Assembly (NCBI RefSeq): GCF_028769735.1
Contig: NC_088172.1
Span: 71,014,631 to 71,078,630 of the forward strand
Direction: 5' to 3'
DNA: 64,000 nt
Origin: Zonotrichia leucophrys gambelii
Lineage: Eukaryota; Chordata; Aves; Passeriformes; Passerellidae
This document shows, in pieces, positions 10,201-22,200 of the stretch. Position numbers and translations under genes: made by a program. The first letter of the stretch is position 1. Each line of letters opens with the position of its first letter. The notes below the pieces were generated by a model. It saw nothing but the letters and a program-made list of their open reading frames with translations. It did no database searches and was not told the origin of the DNA.

Positions 10201-13200
10201 TAGTGTGTTTGTTGGGCTACTGTTAGTAGAATTTATGTTGTGCTTCTGCATTCTGGATTAAAAAAACCAAACTGCTAACAATTGATATCTCTGTGTTCAG
10301 AATAGGTCTGATATGTTGTCATTCAAGGATGCACATGTTTTAAAAATTTTAAAATTCCAACTCATTGTCTTCTGTGAGAAGTGTTGTTGGGCTGGCAGAC
10401 TATGAACATACTTCTTTTACTGTCTTCTGTTGGATCAAAAATCTATTGTGTAATGTGAGAGGCAAAAGCAGGAGTCAGAATCAACAGGACCTGCCTTCTG
10501 TAGTGTTCCAGGGCACAGTCCTATGAAACAATTGCTGACACCATCCTCTGGAGAGCAGAGCTGTTGTCTTCATGTTGGCAGCTGTTATTTCCACATGTGC
10601 AAAAAACGATCAGAATTCTAATAATGATCCAAACCCTCTTCTGAAATGTACAGAACATATGAACTAACTAAATGGAGGGTAGTTTAAAGAGAAGAATGGC
10701 AGTATAGGGCAGGAAAGAAGCCTTTTTCACTTTTAAGTACTTCTAAAATTATTTGGCTGTTACTGTGAATTTTCAATGCTTTTAGAGTTGTTTTTAAGTC
10801 AACCATGTAATTAATTAACATCCTATTTATGAGATCTAGGAGCCTCTCTTAATATCTTCCTTGGTTGCAAACCCATGGATCTTTTTAATTTCATTGAAGT
10901 CTGAAATTTATTACCTCAAACAGAACTTGTATACCATATAGTCTAAATTTAGATTGGATTGTTTTGGTTTGGTTTTAATTTTTAATAATTCTCAGTGATG
11001 TCTGCGTAACAAACAAAATGTAATCTGGCAAAAAGTAGTAAAGGTCCAGTACCCCTGTATTTAAAAAAGGGGTTTGTTTGTTCTCATTTAAACATAAACC
11101 CTATGTTTTTGTGTCCACAATACTCTGATGGAATACCAGGAAACATAAAAAAAAAGAAGTTTACTTTTTGTGAGGTGATGGTCTATATCCATTGTAGTTG
11201 TTGCTTTTAATGTTACTTTAATGATCTTATAGGTAGTGGGAGGAAGGGGAAGAACCTCTGTTAAGTATTTGGGATAAGTTTTTTTTAATTCAACCCCTAT
11301 TTAGTTATGAGTTTTGCAGTGTTTTCATGCTGAGGACATTGACTGTCCATTTGTACTAACTCAGATTTCAGTTCTGCTGATTACATATATCAAAGCCTAC
11401 ATATATCTAATTTTCCACACAGCAGTTGCACATGCAAACAACAAAGATATTTGCTTTTCATAACTCTCGCTCTTATCCTGGTTTTGAATAGAATCCAGAC
11501 TCTACTTTTGTAAATGTGTCTGTATAGTATGCTCACTGTGGCAGGGTCCTGTGTTTTTCCTTTCTCCGAGTGGAAATTGGGCAAGTGCCTTTCTTCTGCA
11601 GGGCTTAGAATGTTTAGTGCAGTTACCAACTTGCTCTTAGGACCCTGTAATCTTCCCTCTGGCCTCTCTGGATGGCATCTTTTGCTCTAAAGATTTGTTT
11701 ATGTGATTTTGTTAAACATGGCTTTTTTTTTTCCAGTGGGAACTCGAAAGAGCTAATAACAGCAATTCCTCTCAAGTGTCAGCTGAGTCTGACTCAGAGT
11801 AAGTTGGGTTCACTGCTAATGTGATAATATATTTAGTAATCTTAGAGGGTAATGTGCTCTAATTCTAAATAAAATATATCATTTTATTGCTTTATTGCAG
11901 TATAAAGCAATCTAATTTTAACTTCTGTTCCTTAAACTTCAGAGCAAAGTTTGTTCTACTTGTGCAGTTTTATGTGAGTCTGTATGGGATAGCTTATAAT
12001 AAGTTTAGAGCTTTCTGATTTGTTCACATTTTAGTAGTTCTTTCAGAAGTATTTTTTTTGTGATATAAATGAATTGCCCTACCTCATTCAATAGCACTAT
12101 TTCATGCCATTTTAACACTCATTTTCCTATTGAGACACTTGTGAATTCAGTGTAATTCAATTTCAGTACTCTCCTGTGCTCCATATTCTGCTTTCTTCTC
12201 TCCCATTTTTCTTTTTTTCCTCCCTTTTTTCATTCTACATGAATCTTCATTTCCACCAAAGGGAAAAATTTGCTTAGCAAAAGAAACTGAACATACATTA
12301 AGTTTGAGATGTGATTTAAAAACCAGCAGTTTACCTGTAGTGCCACTACCACTTTTACATTTTTCTATCTTCTAGATATCATAGACTCATTTTATAATAG
12401 AAATAAAGGAGAATATTACAAAGTGTTGTTATTTAATAGCTTTCAAGGAAGACGTTTTGTAGTTTAAATCAGTTACGATTGTTAGTACCTTTTCAGGTTT
12501 TGCTTTAAAAACTGGGATTTTTTGGTACTTCTTTTCTTGTGATAATAATTTTATTTATTATTGTGTTATTTTCACCTAAAAATAGTCCATTATTTTTCAG
12601 TAAAAACACCGTTCGCTTTGCTGACTCATCTGCAAAGTTGGAAGAAAAAATGAAGGACATGGCAGTATGTGAAAAGCCTTCACCTTCTCAGGTACAGTAT
12701 GAAAATGGTCTTCCTCATAATTACATTTTAGACCCTGAATAGGGCATGCTTCTTGTCAGAGTGTAACATCAGTTTGTTCATTTATCCACTAATCATTAGA
12801 AAATACATGCATTTTTCCTAAGAACGTTCAGTAGTGGTAACCATAGTCATTTCCTTCTGTATTGTGGATCAAATTTAGGTAGTGTTTAACAAATGCCAGT
12901 AGTCCCAAGAAGAGGGTCAAACTGAGCTCATTTTTTGCAATGATAATGTTATGCATGGCATATGTGAAAAACACTGAGCTAAGATTCATTCTTATGACAT
13001 TGTTTACATAGGGTATGATCATGTTTATAGGCAATTCCTAGATACATTATCAGACATGTTTTAAACAGGCTGCAGTGAAAATATTCAGGATACCTCAGTC
13101 AGGCTTTTTTTTCTGTTTTCCATGTAGAGAAATGCACAAAGGTATGTCTCGGAGACCAAAAGGTATGTTTACTTCTAGATTGCTATCTCCTCTAAACAAT

Positions 13201-16200
13201 ATATACCTTAAATAACTTTGTTTTTTCTATCTCTAGTAAAGAAATGCTACTCTTGGGGGGTATATTTCTTTTCTCATCATGTGTTAGAAAAATGGCTCAT
13301 TATAGATTTTGCTTTTATCCTTGTTAAAGAAAATTGGCAGCTAATTTTGCTATTGTAAGAAACAAGGAAGAGGAAAAAAATATGTCAGATTCCAGTGAAG
13401 GTTTGCCAGATGTGGACACAAATACTGGAAAAGAGAATGGGAGTCCATGCACTGTCAATAAAACGTAAGGATTTTTTTAAATTAATATTTGTAAGACAAT
13501 AACTGTATGTATGACTCTATATTTGCTTCTTTATTTGTGGCAGAAGGAGGGAAAATACTGCTGTGAAAAGAACTTTCAAAGAATATTGATATTAGATTTT
13601 TTTCCTGGAAATTTCAAATCTAGCATAGAAATTGACAAGCAATGGTATTTAAAGCTCACAACCAAATGTCATTCATGTGAGGGTGTGAGGGTGGTTACCT
13701 GACAGGCCTGGAAGGGTCAGTTTCCCTTGTTGTTTTAATCCCCAAGGCTGTGATTTAGACCTGTAGGTTGGTCAAATGATGACTGTAGAATGAAATTGCA
13801 GTAGATGTATTAAATCTGTCAAGATTATTTTGATATTCTTAATTGAAAATTAAGTATAATTAAGTGTGGTTTCCCTTTTTTATTTGTTTTTAAAGATTTC
13901 TTGAACTTTTTGAAAAAATCCAGCATATTGGTGCAGGTGGTTTTGGGAATGTTTTCAAGGCAACATCGAAGTGTGATAAGACAACCTATGCAATCAAACG
14001 AGTTGAATACACAGAGTATGTACTGAATGTTTACTTCTGTCTTCTAGGACAACTTTAATCAAGACTTTATTACTTTATTTTCTCTCTTTAACAATACTAG
14101 AAGCATTTAGGTGATTTTTATTATTAATTATCTGTCATTTCTAGTGAACTGTTTTCTTTATTTCCAAGTGAAGCTGAAAGTGGTCCTGAACCTTTGTTAA
14201 TTTTTGCATGTAATGGGTTAATTTTTCCTGGAGCTGTAAAAATGTAGGTATGTTAAGTTCTCTTTTCCCTGAACACAGTAGTGCTCTGGTTGCTAATATT
14301 TCAAAATGTGTTTGGAGAAAACCTGATGATTATTAAAACATTGAAAGCAGTCCTGTTACTTTTGACAGGCTACATGGAAAATTTTCATATCAGTAATGTA
14401 AAATAACTATAATTATGGAAAATAGAAAAAAAATCCAAGTAATAAATTTTGTAGTGGGAAAATGCTTTATACCTGACCCATGTAGTCATTACACTCATGC
14501 TGTGTTGCTTATCTTTTATAAATCTCAACAGAGAAAGATGATCTTAATTTTTTTTAAAAAAGTAATTTTCTCTTACCTAGTGGAGTATTTTATCAGTGAT
14601 TGAAAACATTAATTTCTTTTAGGTTATCTATTGAAAAGGTTTTTAATTGTTGGAGATACTTGTCCCTTGAATTGTGTAATATGTACATTTCCTTTTGGAT
14701 TCTTGTCTTGTTTGCAAATACATGTTATTTTCATTGGCATTGCTATCCTGAGAACTATACTGAGAACCTTCTACTGATTCTTCAAGTAATGACTGCTGCT
14801 TTGCTGGCAGGTTTGCAGCTACCTGCTTTTTCAGCTTTTTTTGAGTGGGGATTTAATTCCTAATGGGATTAAACCAGTTTTTGCACTTCGAATAACTGAG
14901 CAGATGGAAGACAACCCATCAGATTTGTAACTTTAGTTTTGGCCTGTGAACGTATATGAAGGCGAATAATATGCTTTGTTTCTAAATTAATCTAAAACTA
15001 TCTGTATCCTGCTACTTGATACCCTGTCTTTTATTTAACTTTGTGTTACATTGTAATAGGGAAATGCCTTTTTTTTTAAATTCTTTTCCCCCTCCTGATA
15101 GGAAAGTGGAGCGTGAAGCACGAGGGCTGGCAAGACTTTCACATGAGAACATAGTGCGCTATCATTGCAGCTGGAGAGGGTACGACCGTATCAAGGGCTC
15201 AGGCCCAAGGTAACTACAAAATAATAGTTTGCATTCACAAACTTTCTTCACAGCTGTAATGAACTTCATGCTATTCATAATTGGTTATCAATTATTTTAC
15301 AAATATAAATGCACACACGTGCAATCATACTGCTAGAGAAAGGGCACAGTATTTCCAGCAGCAGGTTGTGTGTCATTAAGTATATTTACATCTTCTTTTC
15401 CTTGATTAGTAAGGTACATTATATAATTTTATATTTCACTCCTCTCTTGATATATGGAACATAATGAATTTACAGAGGAGAGTAAGAATGCAGAACTCAA
15501 AATGTGGGGCAAGAATTAACAACAGAAAAAATTGTCTGTCACTTGGGTACCAAATTCCTGATCAGAAGTTTCCTTTTTATAATAAGTACTGGTCAGCCAG
15601 TAGCTATCATAGATTTAATTATTTCCCTAAGTTAGTATTTTAACCATGATGCTTGAAACAGTGATTTTGATTGTTTAGGAAAGGAATACAAAATGAAATG
15701 CTCTTGAATTTAGAGGTAGCCTTTTGACACTGAGACTTCTGGTAAACCAGTGGTGAGAGTTTTACTTCTAAGTTAAACTATTAACTTTTCCAAGATTTTG
15801 TGGTAAGCTTTTTTTACTAGCTGTGAATTCATACTCTTCACATAGGCTGCCATACTTACTTAGAGCCATAAAATATTAATGGATTCAAAATTATGGTTGG
15901 TGTGATACCTCTCCATTATTTTGCTCATTAAGTGAGCAGCAAAATGGCAGAAAAAAGTATGTCAAAACAGAACCATTAGTACCTTGGAGCCTCAATATCA
16001 TGTATATATTTTACATTAAACAGTTATGGAGTAAAAGAACAAAAAGTCCCCAAAGCCAAGAACCCAGACTGGAATTTGTGACCTCAAGCCTGCAGAGTCC
16101 TGAGGCATTTAATGCTTGTTCTTTCAGTGTTTTGAGCAGCTTTATCCAAGGGCACTCATCACACAGCATGCATAGGGAAAAACCAGTGCATGCTTCTCTT

Positions 16201-19200
16201 TGTATTTTCCTTCCTCTCACCATCTCCAGCCTCAGCCTATCTTATGGGCTTCTCTGGAATGTGTGAGGCTGCCAGATGAATATATTTCATTGAATATTAT
16301 ATTGAATATATTTCATCTAGATTTCTAGTCCTCAGAAGGGTTCCTGTGACTAGCAGAGCAATTACCTGCTTGACAGGACAGAGTTGGAAAGAACATGACC
16401 ATTCTGGGCAGGATAGGAAGGCTGATCTCTTCAGCAGAAACATGTCAGGGTCTTCCACCAGGTCCTACAAGGCCAGATGGAGCCAAGGACAATGGTATTT
16501 CTTCCTAGATAGGACATACTTCTAGGTATGAGGGAAATGGAACTTGGGCATTCAGAAAACCACCAGTGTGAAACTAGAAAGCAACCAAAACTTCAGAAAT
16601 ATTCCAGGAATATGTAGCAACTGAGCAGAGATTCTTTGAGTTGCAGTCCTTTTTATTTAATGCAAATTGCTGTAGGATTTTTCTTAAAATTAAGGGACTT
16701 GCAGACTGTGTTTTAGGTAACTCCAAAAAATAATTGTTAGCAAAAAGGGCTCTTGAAGATGACTTGGGGGGAATTGTATCTTGTCAATTTCAATATTGTA
16801 TGTCATTTTCTTTTGAAGACAGAATTCAGACCAAGAAATTTGCTGTCTTTTCATCCAAATGGAATTCTGTGAACAAGGGACATTGGAAGACTGGGTTATA
16901 AAAAATAGCGAAGACCGAAAGTATCATGAAATGGCACAAAACAAATTTTTACAAATAGCGAAAGGAGTGCAATGTATTCATTCTGAAGAGTTAATTCATC
17001 GAGACCTCAAGGTATGTAGCATAGGTAAATAAAGAAAAAAACCCCAAAAAGTTAAAGGTAATATACTTACTGAAATTGCAGAGAATGTTAAATTGTTTAT
17101 AGTCTTGGCTTACTCTGTTATGTACCCTCGTATGCTTCTTTGGTTATTGCTACTGACTGATTCTCTTTCAGCAGTTGGCTGAACCTCATCCCAAAATCAG
17201 ATGAACTTGGAAGATCTCAGAATACAATAGTTCAAAGAATCAGTAGTCATTAGCTAACAGGCATTTTCAGTGTGTTACTGGGTCACAAGTCTGCCTATTG
17301 GAAAGAGCAAAGTTGAGTCTAGAAAGTGGCTCTTGCCATTTTGTAAAGGGGTAGTTTATCTATCCTAATACGTGCTGTGTTGGAAAACAACATCCTCTAG
17401 TTACTTTTCTATGCATACAAATGTTTGAGTGCTACAGTTTTGGATAGACTTTGAGTCTCTAGATATGCAGAGTCATAAGATGATTTTATTTCAGTACAAA
17501 GATTCCAAGGGACAAAGCCTTAATGGTTTCAGGATGGAAGCTATAATGTTGCTTACAGAGTTTTAAATCACTCATTTAGTGAAAAAAATCATTAGTGTGG
17601 TGGCATTCCTAGGGTTAAGTTAACTTCCCTGCCTGACCACTCAGGAGCCACTCTGGCAGTCAAATTCCCACCACCAGAGACCTTCACAGCTGGGACTGAA
17701 GTCCCTTTACAGCAGGCAGCTCCAGTGTACCCACAAGTGCCTCACTTGATCCCCTACACACCCTGGCCATATTTGATGCTCAACATGGGGTTCAAACCCT
17801 TGACCCTGAGATTAGGAGTCTCATGCTCTACAAGCTGAGGTAGGGATGAGGCTGTGGTCGATCAGGAGTTCTGTTCTCCCATTTAATGCTCCTATTGAAT
17901 CCACATGCTGCTTGCTCACTTCCCCTTCCCCTGTGGCAGGCTAGGATACAGTTAATTCCGGTAGGTGGTACAGTGCTGTGTTTTGGGTTCAGTATTATAG
18001 TAATGCTGATAACACACTGATGTTTTGGTTGCTACTAGGTAGTGTTTATTTTAAGTCAAAATACGATTTTTTTACATGGAAGAGGGGCTGATCTGGGCTC
18101 AGGAAGGGGATCTGGCATCAGTCAGTGGGTGGTGAGCAATTGTACTGTGCATAACTTGTTTTTCCTTGTTTTGGTTTTTAAAAGCCTTTTATTATCGTTA
18201 TTATTTACATTATTATTAAATTTTTCTTTTGCTTCTATTACTAAACTGTTTTTAATACAGCTTACAAGTTTACTTTTGGTTCTCCCTCCCATTACACTGC
18301 ATGGTGCTTAGTTGCCAACTTGTGTTAAGCCATGACACTGTCAAATTTAAAAAGGGGAAGTTTAATGTGAACATGATACTCTGAGATACATGTAGTAAGC
18401 CTTAACTCTGCATTTCATTTAGTACACATGATCCTTCTGTGCCTAGGAGAAACTCTGATTAGAGTGGAATTCCATGTAAGACTAAATGCTTTGCCTAAGT
18501 GTATCAAGCTCTGTGTAGGATTGAAGAGTGAAAAGCCCTTTGGGATATAGACTGTTATATGCACACTGTATTTGAAGAGCCGTTAAAACATGGCAGGGCT
18601 ATGACTGAGCTAGTGGAAAAAAAGATGCAGTTACTGCAGAAGGTACTACTTAAAATTTAGTTTGTGTTTTTAAAACTTGATTTAAGTTTTTCCTTTTTCT
18701 GCACCATCAGTTTGTTAATGCTACTTTCTGAACAATCATCAGATTTTAAGGGAAACACTTCTGTGGCTGATTATGCTTGGTGTGGTGATAAACCTTGGTC
18801 GTTTGGTAATTTTTTTTTTCTTTTTATTTATATATATGAAAATAGCCTCAGAATATATTCATATCACATGATAATAAAATAAAAATAGGCGACTTTGGTC
18901 TTGTGACTTCTGTGGCATTTGAGACTCTGACTGAGAACAGAGGAACGAGATCGTATATGGCACCAGAACAGGTAATTGTCCTGCTGTATTAGTGTCTCTG
19001 TAATTAGATGTGCATTATAAACTCAGCATTGGATGTTCTCAATCCTAATCTCAATAATAAATCAAGTTGCCTAAAGTTCCCTGGTATGACTGTATGAGAG
19101 AATAACTGTACTGTGGAGAAAGCTTTATCACAAGTGTGGTAAAGATTTTTGCCCTGTGTGAACATACAGTCTCACACTGCATGCTGTAAGGAATGCTCGT

Positions 19201-22200
19201 GTAAAACCAGGCTGCCAGACATATATTTAAATTTGAATTTAGGGCTCCTGTTAATTGCATCATTTGAGCTTCTCTCTTTGTTTCATTATTTGTCACAGGG
19301 CAACATTGGCATGCTTTATCTGTATAGGTATGTAGAAGTCTTAATTTCAGGGTGTTCAGTGTGACATAATAGTCACTATTTAACAGGTCTGAGGCAGAAA
19401 GGGTTAACAACTTAGAAGGGTATTGAGTCGGGCCAGTCCTGTAGCCTTGGGGTAGAAATTTCTGCTGACTTCAAATTTTGCTTTTAGGAAGTGCTGTTCT
19501 CCAGTTGGATTTGATACTTGTATTGTTCTGTTCTAATCTTTCTAGATTGGGACCAAATACGGAAGGGAAGTAGATATTTATGCTTTGGGATTAATTTGGT
19601 TTGAAATTCTTTCGGCAATCACTGCTCATGAAAAAAGTAAGGTATGTAATCTTTAAATTTAAAAACTCCCACTGTTGTTGTTTTGCCTTGCTTCTGGTAT
19701 CACTTATTGATAGCTAGAGATCACTTATTGATATCTGGTATTGATAGCTGGTATCACTTATTGATAGTTCTAGAAGGAATCTCTTAAACTTGAGTAATAT
19801 CTCTATTTATATCTTTTTCCTTAATTCATTTCCATAAAGCCTGTAAATCCTCATACCTCAGTTGAAATGTCATAACTGAGGGAAATACTACAGTTTATTC
19901 CACTTCTGTCCTACTACATATACACCAAAGCCCAAGCATGTTAAAGGATCATGTCATGCAAAAAAGGATGTCAAGTTTCTTATAAATTTTTTCTTGAATC
20001 AGAAATTTAAAGGGAATGTTTTTCTAATTTTAGAAAACAAAAATTATGGATGGGTGAGTTTTGTCTCTGCCATGTTCTTGTCTTCACTGTACAGTGGAGC
20101 AAGAAGAGTTTCTACCAAATCAAAACCCTTGCAGTTTTCCAAGATGAAAACAAAAGTGATTTGGAACATGTTACTTTAAGTGAAACAGATATTATTTCAA
20201 AAAGAAAGCCCATGTTACTTAAGCTTTTTTTTAAAAGGTATCCTGTATGTGCGTTGAGCTTTTTATGTGCAAACCTGCATATTGGTAGGACAGTGATGTA
20301 GCTGCTGGGTATCTTGTCCAAAGTAATTGTGGTTGGATTCAGCTTTTGAACAGCCAGATCCTTTTGCCAGTATGAGAAGATCATACCAGTGTGTCTGTTC
20401 AACTTGGCTCTCTCCAGCCACCTTGCAGTACTTCCTCAGATCTTCTGCTCCTGCTCACAGTTGACTGCAAATGCATGCGCAGTTCCATGGTGTTTACAGT
20501 TGGAAAAGCACCATTTCCTCAAACTATAACCTTGTGCTCTGCAGGCAGGTGGGAAGGTTATGTGGATAGAAAGTCCTAGGATGGTCTTCAGCTGCTCCAT
20601 TAGGTCAGAAAGAATTTCACTTAATGGAACATGACAAACTCTAGTGTTGCCAAGCCCTGCTGTAAAAACATCATGTAAAAGCAAAGTTGATTATTCTGTG
20701 CTGAGTTACTGGTTCAGTTATTGATCCCCAGCAGGTAAGGTCACAGGCCTGAAGCTACTGCTAAAGAGAAGGGAAAAAACTCCAAGTTCATGGGAGCTGT
20801 TGTTTTACTGGATAGCAGTTGTAAAGGGCTTGCTATGCCAGGCTTATGGGGATAGCTGATGATTCAGGATACACAGCTAAGTCCAAGAACATGACTGTCA
20901 TCTTCAGGCAGACATTACACTAGTTAACAGCAAATGAATTAAGCAGACTGCCCTCTTTACCCAGAAAGCCACTTGCAGAATCACAGAATGGGTGAAGTTG
21001 GAAGGGGCCACTGCAGGTCATCTAGTGCAGCCTACCTCTTCAAGCAGGGTTCCCTAGAGCACATTACTTGGGCTTGTGTCCAGTGTATCTCCGGTCAGGG
21101 AGACTCCACAAGTTCTCTGGACAGTCAGTTCCAGTGCTCAGTCACCCACACAGTAAAGTTCTTCCTCATGTTCTGGTGGAGCTTCCTGTGCATCAGTTCC
21201 TGCCCATTGCCTCCTGTGCTATTGCTTGGCACCACGGAGCAGAGCCTGGCTCCATCCTCCTGGCACCTCCCTTCAGTGCTCACAGCCATTGATGAGGTCC
21301 CCTCTCAGGGCCTCTCTCCAGGCTGAACAGGCCCAGCTCCCTCAGCCTTTCCTCATTAGAGAGATGCTCCAGAGCCTCAATCATCTTTGTTACCCTCACT
21401 GGAGCCACTCCAGGGGCTCCATGTCTCTCCTGTCCTGAGGAGCCAGGACTGGACTCAGCACTGCAGATGTGCCTCAGCAGGGCTGGGCAGAGGGGCAGGA
21501 TCAGCTCCCTTGAGCTGCTGGCACTGCTCTTCCTAATGCACCCCAGGATTCCATTGGCCTTCTTGGCCACAAGGACACGCTGCTGGCTCATGGATGGCTT
21601 GTTGCTCACCAGGACCCCCAGGTCCTTTTCCACAGAGCTGCTTTCCAGCAGGTCAGCCACCAGCCAGTGTTACTGCCCAGGGTTATTTCTCCCCAGGTGC
21701 AGGACTCTGCATTTCCTGTTGTGGAATCTCACAATGTTCCTCCCTGCCCATCTCTCCAGCCTGTTGAAGTCCTTCCCAAGGCCTGCACAGCCCTCTGGGG
21801 CATTGGCCACTCCTCCCAGCTTTGTGTCATCAGTGAACCTGCTGAGGAGGCATCTGCCCCTTCATCCAGGTCATTGATGAACAAGTTAAACAGTACTGGG
21901 CTCAGTATTGAAGCTAGGAGGACACCACTGGTGACAGGCCTCCTACTCGACCCTATCCTGCTGAGTGTGACCCTCTGGGACCTGCTGTTCAGCCAGTTCT
22001 CAGTCCACCTCACCATCCATTTGTCCAGCCTGCTCTTCCTGAGCTTGCCTATCAGGATGTTGTGAGAGACACTGTCACAGAGAAAATAAATTAACTAAAA
22101 GCCAGTTCTAAAGCACGTAATGGCAAATCTTTTTTTAGTTGCTTTGAAGTCCATGTAGCATTTTATGCAATGACATAGAAATAAATGTGTGGTACTGGAT

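Noticed and set aside
17777..17849. Functional tRNA gene
   Set aside because: The acceptor stem and A-box are decayed and the anticodon position is changed, so it is a pseudogene or retroposon head.
17012..18845. Apparent absence of the exon following HRDLK in EIF2AK2
   Set aside because: I first took the next exon to start at GCGACTTTGG (18889), which lacks the PxNIF segment. Moving the acceptor to 18845 restores PQNIF and the frame, so the kinase is intact.
21729..22016. 95-codon minus-strand frame as a gene
   Set aside because: It is the reverse-transcriptase piece of a truncated CR1 LINE.
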